64,000 nucleotides of DNA from Paramacrobiotus metropolitanus (GCF_019649055.1 NW_026570306.1:434001-498000); one strand, 5' to 3'. Shown: positions 20,741 through 33,020, numbered from the stretch's first letter. The notes: generated by a model not told the origin, from the sequence alone. Program-made: numbers and translations.

Positions 20741-21000
20741 TGTGACGTTGTACACGTGTAAGAGGTCATGTTTTATGCGATGGCGACATTGGTACATAGC
20801 AATGTATGTCTACAAGGTAGCCTCGCGCATCCGCGCTCGGCACTTAAGTACTGGAAATTACGAATATTTTTAAAGGATAGCATGCGGGAGATTATAAAAC
20901 TTATTGATAATTAGGAAGGTATGGAAAATGTTATTTTGTTCTAGATTAAGATAAAAATCGTATCCACGCTTTCGCAGTCGGGTTTTATAAGGCGTATTAC
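20741..21000 (+). repeat. 3' LTR start (fragment)
   Basis: Begins TGTGACGTTGTACACGTG after the polypurine tract. It contains the near-palindrome GCCTCGCGCATCCGCGCTCGGC at about 20820-20841, which recurs inverted at 38569-38590 and as a variant near 40055. The far end merges into a minisatellite and no CA terminus or target duplication is found. Confidence 0.45.
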
Positions 21001-21004
21001 CGTT

Positions 21005-21605
21005 CTAAGGTTATAACTTTTACGTTCTGATGTTCTGACGTTCTGATGTTTCACGTTTTGATTTTCTAACGTTCTGACCTTCAGGCGTTTTTAACTTCTG
21101 ACATTCTTACGTTCTGACTTTTTTTATTTTTCACATTCTGACATCCTGAGGTTATGCCCTTACTGACGTTCTAACTTTCTAATATTCTGACGTTCTGATA
21201 TTTTTATATTTTTACGTTCTGACCTTTTGACATTCTAACGTTCTGATATTCTGGCGTTCTAATGTTCGGACTTTTTCTTATTTTTCACATTCTGACATTC
21301 TGATGTTCTGACGTCCTAATGTCTGACGTTCTAACGTTCTAACGTACTTTCTGATATTCTGGCGTTCTGATTTTTTGACGTTCTGGCGTTTTTAATTTTT
21401 TACGTTCTGACGTTCTAACGTCCTGATATTCTGACGTTTTTTTTATTTTTCACCTTCTGACATTCTGTTGTTCTAACATTCTGATACGTTCTGATATTCA
21501 GACGTTCTGAATTTCTTATCTTTTCGATTTTTCACGTTCGGATTACCGTTCGTTCTGCCTTTTGACGTCCTAACTTCTGATGTTTTTACGTTCTGACGTA
21601 TAGAT
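21005..21605. repeat. Degenerate minisatellite, (GACGTTCT)n
   Basis: About 600 bp composed of imperfect tandem words such as GACGTTCTGATGTTCTGA interspersed with TTTTTCAC and TTTTTA runs. No coding potential. Confidence 0.9.
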
Positions 21606-21609
21606 ACTG

Positions 21610-22193
21610 TATAGGCGACATACTTGGCGATGTACTTTACCTTTTATGGACGTTTACGTAATTTGCTGCTCACATAATAATTTTTCATCTACATTAAAAA
21701 AGTATTTATGTATCCGCTATAGTCTCCGTGGTTACAGACTACAGTAACAGTCATTGTGTTAAGGACTTTTTATAACTGTGCAGTGAATACAGTACGTACT
21801 TCTTCGAGTGCTCTTTACGTTTCCTATACTTACGACCTGGTGAAACCATGTTCTGACCACTGGTTAATAAAAACAAACAAAAATCTACTGGCACACCTAT
21901 GGAAAATATGGAATTTTTTAACACCAAGCTGGACTTAAACTGACCACGCGTTGACGAGCCTATTAAAACGGCGCATAAATACGCTTTGGTCGGTAAGCTT
22001 ATCTTTATATTTATTGATATTTATTGTTTCCATGTTACGAAGTTTGGCAGATCAGTCGGCTGCGGGATAAGGAGAATAAATCTATATTTATGTATGTACG
22101 TACAGTACTTGTACATAGTATTTACACATACCTACACTACATTAACACTTCATTTTAAAACCGAGACAGTACATGTATCAATAAAATAAACGA
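21610..22193. other. No supported gene
   Basis: AT-rich with GTAC-rich stretches (GTACGTACAGTACTTGTAC near 22097). Short frames only. Confidence 0.4.
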
Positions 22194-22198
22194 AAGTG

Positions 22199-23550
22199 CT
22201 ATGCGCCCAGAAATTTTCCGGGCGCATAGTTAATTTGCTATGCGCCCGGAAAATTCCGGGCGCGTTGTGAAATGGGTGTTTGTGTATTAATTTCACGCAC
22301 ACACACCTTCCTACAACAAAATTAAAAACTGAACTGAAAACTCCATATACAAATGGATAGATGAAATACGTTATTATGAATAATAACGTATACACGTATC
22401 TTCCATTTCGGAATTCTTAACCAGCTGTTTATGTGCACCTAGCGTAAATTATTTGTTAGATACAATTAGAAGTATTGCACTTTATTTGCGCACAGAACTG
22501 ACAGAAATGATCTTTGTATGATTTTTTTAGCGCCTCGCTGCTAATACTATTAGTGAGGTTATTAATTCAGACGTAAATCTGAAAATCTGTTAATAGCCGT
22601 TAATGAGTTGTGCGACTGCAAAAACGTCTGGTCAGCACTAATGCTGCTTTTAAATGCGCTCAGTGCAACCGGAAGTCCAGAATTGTGATGATTTAAGAGT
22701 ACAATACATGTTACCAACCTTCTGGAATATTTTAACCTGCTTTGTACTTCGTCGGATCACAACACGCTGTCTTTAGAACGGCATGTTTCAGTGCACAATA
22801 ATTATGGAGTTCATTGTCAAGTACATTTTCACGTACATAGTTACGGAAGTATGTATATAAGGTCCTTTTCGAACTTATTTACAGTAGCTTAAAAAACACC
22901 AATCCTGAAAACATCTTTGGGATGAAGAAAATATGAACGTTTTTTTCTAGAATAAAATCGGGCACATCTCAGAACTTAAAACCATGAAAGATTTAGAAAA
23001 CCAACGCGAAATTTTAGCTTCAATAAAGCCTTAAAGCTGACAAATCGACTGATCCAGCGTAGGAGAATGCTTTTGGTTTGGTGGTTCTGAACTTCCGGTG
23101 CGCTTCTGATTGTCACCAAGAAAATCAACCATTTTGCTCAAAACTGCTTGCTAACGGCCCAGATATCAGATACGCTTTGGAATTCGCTTTTGAGGCTGAC
23201 ACTTCAGTGACCTTAAGCGCTGAAAATGAAATTCTGACCGGTGCTTAATATAACGGGATGTTGAATTTCGATTTCAGGTTATAGTTTGATTGGGCTGCTT
23301 CTTTACAATCTTGAAAGTAAAAATTACGAGGTAGTAAGCCCTAACAATTCAGAACTTTGTATTAATCTGCAGTTTCGCAAACAAAACATATGTATTCACC
23401 TTGAAATACAATATTAAAAATTATGAAATATATCTGTAAGGGCATTGGGTGTTAGATTAACCAATCTGCATTGCCTTAACAAATTTCGGCGACGAATTTC
23501 CGGGCGCATAGCAAACTAACTATGCGCCCGGAAACTTTCCGGGCGCATAG
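22199..23550. mobile_element. Non-autonomous TIR element with palindromic ends, TSD AAGTG
   Basis: The ends are inverted copies of a compound module: CTATGCGCCC-GAAA...TTTCCGGGCGCATAG, a short spacer, then the module again. Each end is thus it­self palindromic, about 55-65 bp. AAGTG at 22194-22198 and 23551-23555 is an exact 5-bp target duplication. The 1352-bp element has no convincing transposase ORF. The interior is AT-rich. The superfamily cannot be assigned by eye. Confidence 0.85.
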
Positions 23551-23555
23551 AAGTG

Positions 23556-24600
23556 ACCTAAAATAAAACCGTTACAAGCATGCGAAAAAGCTAGACTTTA
23601 CAACCATCCAGATTTCATTTAGCGTTTGCCCTGCTATCATCACTACTAGTACTACTACTTATTTGCTTCGTCTACGATTATTAATTTTGCAGCTATCAAT
23701 AAACATTCACTGTTCTTGAAACTGTTGAGTCGGACGAACCAAAAAAACTAATAAAAGATCTGAAAATTCCACAAGAAATTACGATTTTGACTGCGAAAAC
23801 GGTAGGATCCAGTTTCACCGATTTCACTTCACGCAGAATTACCGAACATTCAACGTAGGTTTAACGTACGGATGGCTGTACATACTTTTCCCTACCGGAG
23901 CCCAACTGAGAAGTATTTGCTGTCCATCTATTTTTTTAAAAGAGTTAGGCTACATTTCGCGCTGCCATTTCACCGCCATGATCATACCACCGCTTTTTCT
24001 AGATCAACTGGCACTTGTCGAAAAAATCGATTTCAGTTCCCAACCAAGAAAAGTTCTTCAATAACCGGAAGAAACCAATTAGAAACAATATATCAGATGT
24101 TGTCAGTGTTTTGGGTCTTGCTGTGACTAATGCTCTGTTTCTCGACTGCGGATTTTTTATTCAATAGTTCACGATCAAACACGTCAGCCACCATAATATT
24201 ATGGGGCAATCTGGTACATTTTACTGTAATTATCTCGTTTCCATGAATACTAATAAATTTAGTTCGAAAGTGCGAAGGGGAACGCAGGCGTCCAGGAAAT
24301 GCTGAAAGCCGGTTTATCTGCGCGAACTAACGGGAAGGCTTAACCATGAATGGCAAAGCCAGCCACGAAAAAAAGGAAATTTTAGGCTGCAGGAGTTATG
24401 TTAATGGTGAAAAACAAAAAAATCGTGCAAGATTATCAGTGTTAAAGGTGCAAAGCAAAAAATTCATGGCGCAGAGCAACGTAATACCGTAGCCACATGT
24501 TCTATTCAATATCATATCAGGGGCGCACAACCGTTTCGTTAATTTAATTAACTAAATCTTTTATTTTATATTATTTTAAAAAAATGTGCTGCCCTCGAGC
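23556..24600. other. No recognised gene
   Basis: An 84-codon frame at 23872-24126 has ordinary composition but no motif. Otherwise AT-rich intergenic sequence. Confidence 0.35.
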
Positions 24601-24614
24601 GCGTTCGGCGCCAC

Positions 24615-25030
24615 CACCGTCTCAGCCTACGGTATCCCATGCGGTATCCTATGCTATATCGACATGCATGTGGGGATTACGTTACTCTCGTAAAGAATGC
24701 TATTCTTGGAGCTTTCACTGAGAAATCGATTGAGTCGTTCGCAACGCTGGAAAGTATCCCTGGAGTAATAAGGGATCACTAGTACCGGGTGAAATATTCT
24801 GCGCGAACTTTATGTTATTTTTTTTATTGTTTTGAGCAGTCTAATGTTACATTTAAACTTTTGCTGGTTTAGGTGAACCGCCGGAGACAGCATCACCTGG
24901 CACTGCCCCATCATCTTCTCCGCCGTTTCTACCAAGTGACTCCAACGGAAACAGAACTATGAATATGGATGCGGATAACGAGCAGCAGACTTCCGCTGGG
25001 AATGGCGAAATAGTTGCAACAATTCCCTGA
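24615..25030 (+). pseudogene. Gag-like fragment with possible spliced Pro/Ser-rich end
   Basis: An open stretch reads GDYVTLVKNAILGAFTEKS, then SFATLESIPGVIRDH and TAG near 24781. A splice-acceptor-like GCTGGTTTAG precedes a second open stretch (24873-25030), Pro/Ser-rich and ending TMNMDADNEQQ... with a TGA. The second part resembles the tail of the CCHC ORF at 20.5 kb (AGEP..., VNMNVENN). Both may descend from one Gag-type protein. The join is hypothetical. Confidence 0.3.
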
Positions 25031-25140
25031 TTTGCTATAACCGTCTAATCATATCACTTTTTTGATAAAATCTACATAAGGTAACAAGGTACAGGGTGCA
25101 TTAAACAAGGTACATTAAGCAATGTTGACATCAAGGTACA

Positions 25141-25350
25141 TTAAACATTAAACAGATACAGTGATTCAAGACATGATACCGTAGGATACAACAGTTACTG
25201 CGGGATACAGTGATACGAGACAGAATACCGTAGGATATGCTACAGATACGGCAGATACAGTAGGATACAGCGATACAAGACAGGATACCATAGGATACGC
25301 TGCAGATACATCAGATACAGTACATACAGATACGTTACAGATACAGTACA
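25141..25350. repeat. Minisatellite, 60-bp unit rich in GATACAG
   Basis: Units 25201-25260 and 25261-25320 are close copies (GATACGAGACAGAATACC versus GATACAAGACAGGATACC), with a partial earlier unit from about 25150 and a trailing partial unit. Confidence 0.85.
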
Positions 25351-25749
25351 GTGGTTAGTCTGTAATGTATCATAATATTATACTTTCTGTGCCCTAACTC
25401 GCGCCATCTCTCACCTACATACTTATAGTTACAGGGTCTATGAGTACCAAGATGAAGACGATTATTAGAAGTATGAGGATCTTAACTTAAGTGGCCTAGC
25501 TGAGACGCTTTTACGTATATTATATGTTCATAACTCATACCTGACGTTGTTTCCGGTTGTTGGTGTTCCTGGTGAGGAGTAACGTTAAAACCCTGATTTC
25601 AAAAGGCAGTATCTGAATACGTTCCAAGTATCAAAATGTAAAGTACTTAGTCTCATCAGCTTATGGAAAATCTGTAAAAGTGCTGTGGGCGCGGCAATAG
25701 CGTCCTGAATTTTGATACTAAGTCAACAGCAGAAATAAGAACTTTAGAA

Positions 25750-26700
25750 ATGGAACTATGCTGAAGAACTACTCGTATACCGTAGTACACATAACAAATA
25801 CGCATAAGTATCTGCAGACTGTAACTCTGCAAGTACTATTAAGGGTACTTGAAGTACCTGATGAACTGTGTTGTGCGGAATCTGCAGTATTAATATTATT
25901 TTCACTTAGCAACTGCGATATAAAACGGACCGAAAGCCGTCATACCGTGCTATTCATAAGAGCGAAAAGCGAAACTGAGAAATTATACGTCTTTACATAA
26001 TAATATTATTTTTACTGTAATTCCATAGACTTGAATTACGTTTAAAGAAGCTCGATATGCCCTTTTTGTTGCCGGAAATTCTAGGCTAGGTCAGCTGGAA
26101 AAGCGATCACATAGGAAATTTCAACATTTAATTTTGATGGAGCATTAGCTTTGGACAGGGTCACCTCCCGACGAAAGCAGTTTGATAAGAGTAAAAGTAC
26201 CTTTTTTCAATAATGCCGGGAGCTGGTGTCATCGAAGATAGCCAATTTTTACAGTAATCGCATGTAATTATTATTTTGGTAACCTGCAATACGAATGCTG
26301 ATGTGTCTAAGCAGTCAATACCGTCATAAGCTTAGAACCGTGCAACTCTGCAGCGTCATTTCCCGTTATAAACATTAGTCGCAGGTTACAGGTGACGCTG
26401 GACGCATTACTGGTACATAGAGATGCATATTACAGTACGACTTCACTTGTATCTGACACCCACACAGCCTCAGCATGATAGAAACCGACATGATTTCGTG
26501 ATCCTACAGTTGATTATGCATGTCACATGGATGATACTGCTATGCAATTACTGAAATACGCAAACCCTCCAGCATGACGGATGTAGGAAGTTTGCAAAGC
26601 TAAAGGCTTCCGTTTTGAGCAGACACCAAAACTACCATTAAAGACAGTTTGGCGCTGCCGAACACGGAATCCAGTGCATGCATATTGTAATAACACTGGT
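25750..26700. repeat. Interspersed hairpin repeat, copy C
   Basis: The box CTTAGCAACTGC is at 25904-25915 and the hairpin at 26605-26672. Between them, sequence around 26045-26200 (GCCGGAAATTCTAG, TTTCAACATTTAATT) matches 41.83-41.95 kb upstream of the hairpin at 42.4 kb, so copies C and E form one subfamily. Confidence 0.6.
26605..26672. repeat. Hairpin module, copy 3 of 9
   Basis: Arms GGCTTCCGTTTTGAGCAG and CTGCCGAACACGGAATCC. The right inner arm has lost one T (CAGTTTGG). Confidence 0.8.
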
Positions 26701-26936
26701 ATTGGTAGCCGAAATTAGGTAATGATTTTTAAAGTTTCCCTATGTGCAGATACTGTAATTTGCGATAGAATGCAAGTGCGCCATCGAACATTGCTACCGT
26801 AAATATGCCTGTATTCACAGTTAGGGTTGCCCGTATCCGGTCAGATACGCATGCTGAACGCAGGGTGTGAATCGGATGAGCGTTTCTTTGAATCGGAAGA
26901 GCCTGTGTACAAAGGTCACTCCGTACTGTTAACTGT

Positions 26937-27140
26937 CAAAATTTAGTTTCATGCACAAGCTTTTTGTATGAACTGATCACGTTCACAACGCCAGGCGACC
27001 TTTCCTGCTTTGTGTCCGTTGAAGGAAAAAAAGCTTTCATCGATCTCGATAATTGGCTCTGCGAAGAGGCAGAAGAACTCTGCGATCTGACGACGACAGG
27101 CACAACAGCACAGCAATTAGGCCCACTCATTGAAACATAA
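26937..27140 (+). pseudogene. Unrecognised ORF fragment, paralogue of 42976-43167
   Basis: The open frame ends in TAA at 27138-27140. It contains TTPGDLSCFVSVEGKKAFID and LDNWLCEEAEELCDLTTTG. The copy at 43 kb reads FVEGTKAFIDLDNELCDRTE and continues further, so this copy is truncated by its stop. Amino-acid similarity is kept across diverged DNA, so the sequence was once coding. It lies between hairpin copy 3 and a zinc-finger fragment. I recognise no family. Confidence 0.4.
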
Positions 27141-27289
27141 AAATCTTACCGAACGCCATAAAAGTGCCTATGCAGCACAACTGTTAACTGACCTGTTTCA
27201 TCTAGCGTAGCAAAACATGTACCTAATTCCCACAAAGAAAGCATTGCAACAATTGTAAAAATTCTCTGTCAGTTGGTGGCATGAATCCG

Positions 27290-27540
27290 CCGCATGATGG
27301 AGGTCATTCACCTGCCGGGTTCTGAAGACCGTAACCATGAGGCCATGGAGACGATCGCCCAGCATCTGCAACAAAGAAGGCGGCTGTCCGAAACGCAGAA
27401 GAAAACTGTGAAGTATCTGATCGTGAGTCGGGTGCCACCTCGAAATATAGCCAACAACTCTAATGCAATGTGTCGGGCGAGTGGTACGGCCGGCACTCTT
27501 ATAACGAAGGACATCTTCAGTCAAGGGACGAGATAGTCTT
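27290..27540 (+). pseudogene. C-C-H-H zinc-finger (MULE/FLYWCH-like) fragment 3
   Basis: The frame reads EDRNHEAMETIAQHLQQRR, LSETQKKT, RVPPRNIANNSNA and GTAGTLITKDIFSQ. These positions align with GHNHKVTKMADQLLPERR, LSETEKKT, RGPPR.VAN.INA and GTAGTFITKDIFSQ at 31.66-31.88 kb. The H-N-H pair is degraded here (DRNHEA). No start codon is supported. Confidence 0.5.
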
Positions 27541-27699
27541 CCAAGAGAAAAACACGTTGGGTAAATCGCACAGCAATCCACGATAAGCGGCGCTGAATAT
27601 CTGGAATCTATAATTCTATGTCGTCCTGCGATATGTATATGGAAGTTCGATAACAAAAGTTGGGAGTTCTAGGAAGCAAAAAAATAATATTATTGTTAC

Positions 27700-28200
27700 T
27701 CTAAGTTATTACAACTGGAATGAATTAAAATGTCAAATAAGTAAGCAATGTAAAAATAGCATGAGATCACGCAGCGCTGCACCAATACCCAATCGGTACG
27801 TAAATTATTTGAAAATTATTAGAAGGTTGGAGAATTACAACTTGTACTCCAATCAGAATACACTGACCAGAACGCAGTAATCCGAAACGTCGCGCTGGCG
27901 ACCGCGTGAGGCACTACAATAAATTTCGTAACAACCTGAATTTCGATCATGTGAAAAGTGCAAACTGCAGCATACAAATTCGGTGCATAAAGACTGTGGG
28001 ATTGCCCGGTTACGCATGTAAACACATGTTAACTTCTATTAATCCTAGCAACTGCATCATAAGAAAAAAACAGCAGATTGAAAAATGTTCTGCTGTAGCA
28101 GTGCTAAGTTACCACTAAAAGCACATTACACTATTATAGTGACCTTTTTCTGACACTGCTACGGGACACTATAGTACATTGCACTTACCGCGTACCGTGA
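27700..28200. repeat. Interspersed hairpin repeat, copy D (hairpin lost)
   Basis: Starts ATTACAACTGGAATGAATT like copy B. Shares CGCGCTGGCGACCGCGTG (27891) with related words in other copies and carries a variant box CCTAGCAACTGC at 28044. It continues to GACACTGCTACGGGA, matching the post-hairpin part of copy B, so the hairpin-bearing middle is deleted. Confidence 0.5.
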
Positions 28201-28319
28201 CTTCTGCGTTGGAGCAACAACGTAACGAGCTACAGCAGTACTTCGCTCCAATTTTCGTTTTCCCATGTCCGCCAGTTACGCAGCCCATAAAGCAGCGCAT
28301 ACAATAGGTCAAGAACTCT

Positions 28320-29620
28320 AAACATGACAGGTCATAACATACGCGTCAGCGACCTTCCCACTTTATCGGACGTTGTTGTTCTCTTTAAAAAATGGCACAA
28401 AAGGTCAACTGCTTTACTAATGCCCACCCTTCATACACCCTGAGTAAACAGACTTTGATTCAGAACTGGAAGCCTACTGCCATCTACGTATTTTCTAACA
28501 ACTTAATTTGCGTAAATATCGCTGCAAAAATTCAGGATTGCTTGTTATATCACTAACGCCCGACCTGCACCAGAACATTGAATAATGTGACATACTTATC
28601 GACTGCTATAAGCCGGTATTACCGAGCACGTTCGTTGAGCACATTAATGACTGTCATCTTTCGAAGTGTTATTGCTGGCACTGGGAATACAGCGGAAAGG
28701 TTGTTGTTTTTTCGGTGGAAACATACAGACAGTTAAGGATCTGGCAACTGGAAAGCGAATGCAACGTAAAAGGACGTTAGACGACGTAAAAAAAAACAGG
28801 GTCGGCAAATACACGGGATGTTCTGTACTCCCGAACGATTTTGCCCTCAAGATGGAATGCGAATTTAGCGCAGTGAACGTCCTAAACTCTTTCGTTTCTT
28901 TCTTGCTCACTAATCGGCTTTTCCAGACACCGAGAGAAAAAGTAAATTTCCTTGAGTTTAAAGAGCGCAAAATTTTCTGCATACTTCAATTAGTGAGGAG
29001 GGTTAACGTGCACTATTTCCCTGAAACACACCGTAAACATGGAGCTGGGTTATCATCCAGACGAAATTAACTTTGAGGAAAATAGTGTCTCAGTTTTTGT
29101 TCGTGGTGAAGTTGTGCGGTAGTATACTGGCATTCGGCCTAGCGTGCGGAAAAACCGTCCTGACATAATCTTCGGACTCCCGGGATAGGGGAAAACCACT
29201 GCGGCATACTGTTGTGCCCTAAATCTGATCGGCAATATCATGTGGAAGGCTGGTTAACGATTCGAGAAGTCAAGACTCGTTCTAAAGTAATCTGGGCAAA
29301 AACTCGGTCACCCTTTTCCATAATATTCATTTCGTCCGACACAGGATACCCAAGCCCGAAGTTCAGGGATGGAGACTAATTTCTCGTAATAGCTGTGCGC
29401 CTCACATGTGAACAAATTTCTAGATAAATCACTGTGGAAGATTTGAGGATCCAGAGCGAAAATTCGTCCTTTTTGTCGATGGTGTTACCAACAGAACAAG
29501 ACTCAGTGATAGTTCCAACCGGAAAATCTTGCGAAAATTTTTCTGGCGCCTGTAACATTTTCTTGAGGTAGCGGGGCGAGAATCATGCAGTTCGCCGACT
29601 CTTTATCGCGACATCAATGG
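28320..29620 (+). pseudogene. P-loop NTPase pseudogene, copy 1
   Basis: This stretch aligns over about 1.3 kb with 35540-36830. Both begin near ACATACG.GTCAGCGACCTT and share IAGTGNTAERL-type and FSAVNVLNSFVSF / FTAANILNSFVSF coding. A Walker A box reads IIFGLPG*GKTTAAYCC near 29165-29215, broken here by one stop where copy 2 is open. A Walker B-like KFVLFVDGV follows near 29466. Several frameshifts separate the pieces. Whether it is a viral-type packaging ATPase, an adenylate-kinase-fold enzyme or something else is unresolved. Confidence 0.5.
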
Positions 29621-29639
29621 CATTGGAATTCACCCATAG

Positions 29640-30290
29640 GCGTTGGAGGAATACTATCATTTGTCATGGGTTCTGGCCGACTGGCAGTGCGAACCGGGAC
29701 GTACTGGAATGATTAACGAAGAATCTGGGTCCAATTCTGGCAAACTGTTTCAAACCAAAATTACCAATCAAATGTTTACTGAGCACATCGAAGTGGTCAT
29801 ACCAAGCCGGCGCTGGTGACTCAAGAAATGCGGTGTTTTTCTCCGTACAGTCGGTTCGAGAACTGAGGCCTTGGCTAGACTTCATTGCCAAACTCGGCAC
29901 CATGATTTCTCAACCAAACTTGTCGGACAATGGTGCTTTTGCCAGAGTTTTGGGAGCTAAACTCGTGATTATTCCTTTTTGTTTCGTTGCACTCTGTAGT
30001 TTCTATGTTACCAGTTAGTGGTGCGGTTATCTCGTATTAAGTGGCTCCGCATTTTTGAATGGTTAATTCACGAGATTACATGTTGCAAAATAATTTTTTT
30101 TGACGATCTAACCTCAAAAGCGGGTGCGAAGTATCTAAGAATTTGCCAGATAAGATACCACTTGGACACGGACGGTAATATCAACCACATTGAAACGCAC
30201 AGTACTAATTTGTTGATCGCCTACAATCGTGTGCGTATTATACTTTTCAATGATAATGCCGAAAACATAGATAACACTGTAATGTAGTGC
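29640..30290 (+). pseudogene. Decayed coding region after the P-loop copy; includes ORF 30018-30287
   Basis: Two frames look protein-like: 29833-30018 (LSDNGAFARVLGAKL) and 30018-30287 (89 codons with KAGAKYLRICQIRYH and a terminal NDNAENIDNT). No counterpart follows copy 2 of the P-loop gene, whose homology stops near 36830. A further 48-codon frame at 30475-30621 (ATG to TAG) may be the end of the same region. No family is recognised. Confidence 0.3.
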
Positions 30291-30621
30291 CGTCAGCTTA
30301 TACAGCATCAAGCGTCAATGTACGGACTATAGTAAACCGAAAGGCCCTTAACGATGCCAACAGAGTAAACACTCGCAAAAGGTTTTTGTATTAAGCTACG
30401 CCATCGTTGCTAAAATTAATAAGTATTCGACATTACAGCGGCAGTGCTCAGATATCTATTCCCATTTAAAAAATATGGCGATAATAACACAAGCGCAGAA
30501 ACAAGACGTTGAACTGAAGTTCTTTTTTCGTGAAATCGAAGCAGGCCAGATGAATATCGCTTTTGAAAAGCCCCAGAAGCAAAACTTCCTGTCAGACAAA
30601 ACAGAAGATCCTTTGACCTAG

Positions 30622-31440
30622 GGAAATTGAACCGGTGGCATGAATGGATTGTTCGTGCAGTTGCAGCTGGATAGGCAAACGTGCGTAGCGAGCAGGTTAA
30701 AAGAAAATATTACATCGCCGCTACGTAAATGTGAAGTATTACTGTATTATTGTATCATGATATTAGTTTTGTATGCAGTTGTGAGCGTAGGGTCTTCAGT
30801 TGAGTTTGTGAGCATCTGCTGAACGGGTAATATTATTTATTAAAGCGTATAGACACGACAGTATATGGCAGTAATCTTTTTCATTGCTTATTTGCTTTTA
30901 GGTAAGAAAGACATTTTTACAAAAAATGCTTTCGTAAAACAGTTGTTTTTTAACGGTTGAGCCTCCTTTACAACGACCAATGCCGATCAATCCCAAACTC
31001 TGTTACTCCCTCCTGTGCAACGCTTAAGCTTTTAAGCAGTAACAAGCAAAACTTGATTGACGATGTTTGCACTTTGCCACATGCTATCGGAAAACATACT
31101 ATTCGCAGGACTATGATCATACTCAAGTTTTTTGATAAGAAGTTTCTTTTGTAATAGGACGAACACTAAATCTTTAGTAAATTCGTAGGTTAAAAAATCA
31201 AATGGCTACGCGCACTTTTTCCCGGCACAAAAAAAAACTAAAAACAAAAGCTTGAATCAGTGTGTTAATCACGTCATGAAAACTAACAATAACGGGAAGG
31301 TCATCTTTCAGTGGATACAAAAAATACAACCTGACCGTACCGGCATCTTTCAGTAATACGTTTTTTTATATTAAAAATTTTCCACATTCTCAGCCGTTAT
31401 GGGGCCAGAAATTTGGGTGGGTTATAGATATAAATTATAA
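30622..31440. other. No supported gene
   Basis: AT-rich sequence with short frames only (longest about 65 codons). No repeat boundary is recognised. Confidence 0.4.
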
Positions 31441-31448
31441 AATCGTAC

Positions 31449-31930
31449 ATGGAAGTTTTGAGAGCGGTCGAGTATTGGAACGAACGGACAGATCAGTTCT
31501 TTGTAAAACCTGGCGGTAATGCGAACACATCAGAGGCGCATTCGCTACATGCCACATACCCATTCAGCTCAGTGAGGCTAGTCTGCAACAAGGCTGGAGC
31601 GGAATTCAATTCCCACAAAGAAAAGCCAGGCGGTGGTCCGCCTGAAGCTTGTGGATGGCATGACAGAGGTTATTTCACTTTAGAAGGCCATAACCATAAG
31701 GTCACGAAGATGGCTGACCAGCTTTTGCCAGAAAGAAGGTAGCTGTCAGAAACGGAGAAGAAAACTGGAGCAACTCACCGTGAGTCGGGGGCCTCCTCGA
31801 ATAGTAGCCAACAAAATCAATGCATGGCGCTGCTGGAGCGGCACGGCCGGTACTTTTATAACGAAGGACATTTTCAGTCAAGAATGGAGGATGGCAGGGA
31901 GACAAGGTCGAGAAGACCATGAAATTCTGT
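31449..31930 (+). pseudogene. C-C-H-H zinc-finger (MULE/FLYWCH-like) fragment 4, best copy
   Basis: The frame reads DQFFVKPGGNANTSEAH, SSVRLVCNKAG, PPEACGWHDRGYFTLEGHNH and KVTKMADQLLPERR, then stops (TAG at 31739). Beyond it the sequence continues in the same and shifted frames as LSETEKKT and ITKDIFSQ. Candidate zinc ligands are C of RLVC, C of EACGW and the H-N-H pair, the layout of fingers preceding MULE transposase domains. It shows what fragments 1-3 have lost. The transposase assignment is inferred; no catalytic domain is legible downstream. Confidence 0.5.
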
Positions 31931-31934
31931 AAGA

Positions 31935-33020
31935 ATTTCTACGAGAGTGGGATGCGAGCGGCACATTCAGCGTGGTCGACCAGAAGATGAAACGAGTGCA
32001 CTGCGAATAGTGTGTACACTACTGCCATGAAGCCGACTTTCACGCGCAATGCGGATGTACAGAGTACAGCCGCGATTTTACTGCTTTTAACCATTACTCT
32101 TTTCCATAACCAATATAAAACATGCGCAAGGCGGCTCTAGGTCTAAATACGCCGGCGGTTGTATCTACCTGGGCCTCGCGCATACAGATCCTTTGTGCTG
32201 TGATTATTGCTCCCACACTAAGCGATACGATAACTGTCGATCCTATTTCGCAAATTTGCCATCTTAACAAATAATAAATTTGATGTATGTGGAGTCGTGG
32301 ACCTGTGTTCAAAAACAAAATGAACGAACCGTACAATTTCCAGTTTTTGCCGTAACTAGTGGTCGAAAATATTTCGCGAGATATTCTCGCGCGTACTCGA
32401 AATTCATTGCGCTGAAGTATTCTCGCGTGTAGACAGTAGGTAGAATGTTACAGCCATTTCGAAAAGCAAAGTATTACACAGGCTAGGAAATAGGATTACC
32501 TCAGTTAGTGGGAAGAACTTTGAAGTACTGAGGTATATTACTTGCTTGCCGAAAAATACACTGATCCGAAATACTGAGCGAAACTCATAAACTAAACTCA
32601 TAACTAAAGTAACGTTTCAGGTGGCCACCATCGTTCAGCCATGTAGACCGCTTACTCTGCATAGGCTTTGTAGATGCTCCTTTGTAACTCACCATATTAT
32701 GGAATTCTGATATTATGAGTATAATTTTGTAAACTTGCAAAGTTTTTTTGAAGATGTGGAACTCTTCGCGCATGTACTGCTCTTCTTATATATGGGCGTG
32801 TTCCAAAACTAAATAATTAAGTACAAAACTAAATAATTAAGCACAAAAAGCCAATAAAAAATAAAAAATCGTTGGGAAAAAATGGCTGATATTTTCGCGC
32901 ATGGAACTTCGGGGCACAAAGCCAAATTCTCTGCGTTCTGTTGCAGCAGGGGTGCCTTAAATTTATTATTTTTTTAAAATATTAAGGTTTACTTATTTGG
33001 CTTAATTTACTCAAAAAATC
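31935..33020. other. Possible continuation of transposon pseudogene, then unassigned sequence
   Basis: The first 300 bp after fragment 4 have protein-like stretches in several frames (for example FLREWDASGTFSVVDQKMK, 31937-31994). They could be transposase remains. From about 32.3 kb nothing is assignable. A 20-bp direct repeat (AAAACTAAATAATTAAG.AC) occurs near 32805-32845. Confidence 0.25.
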
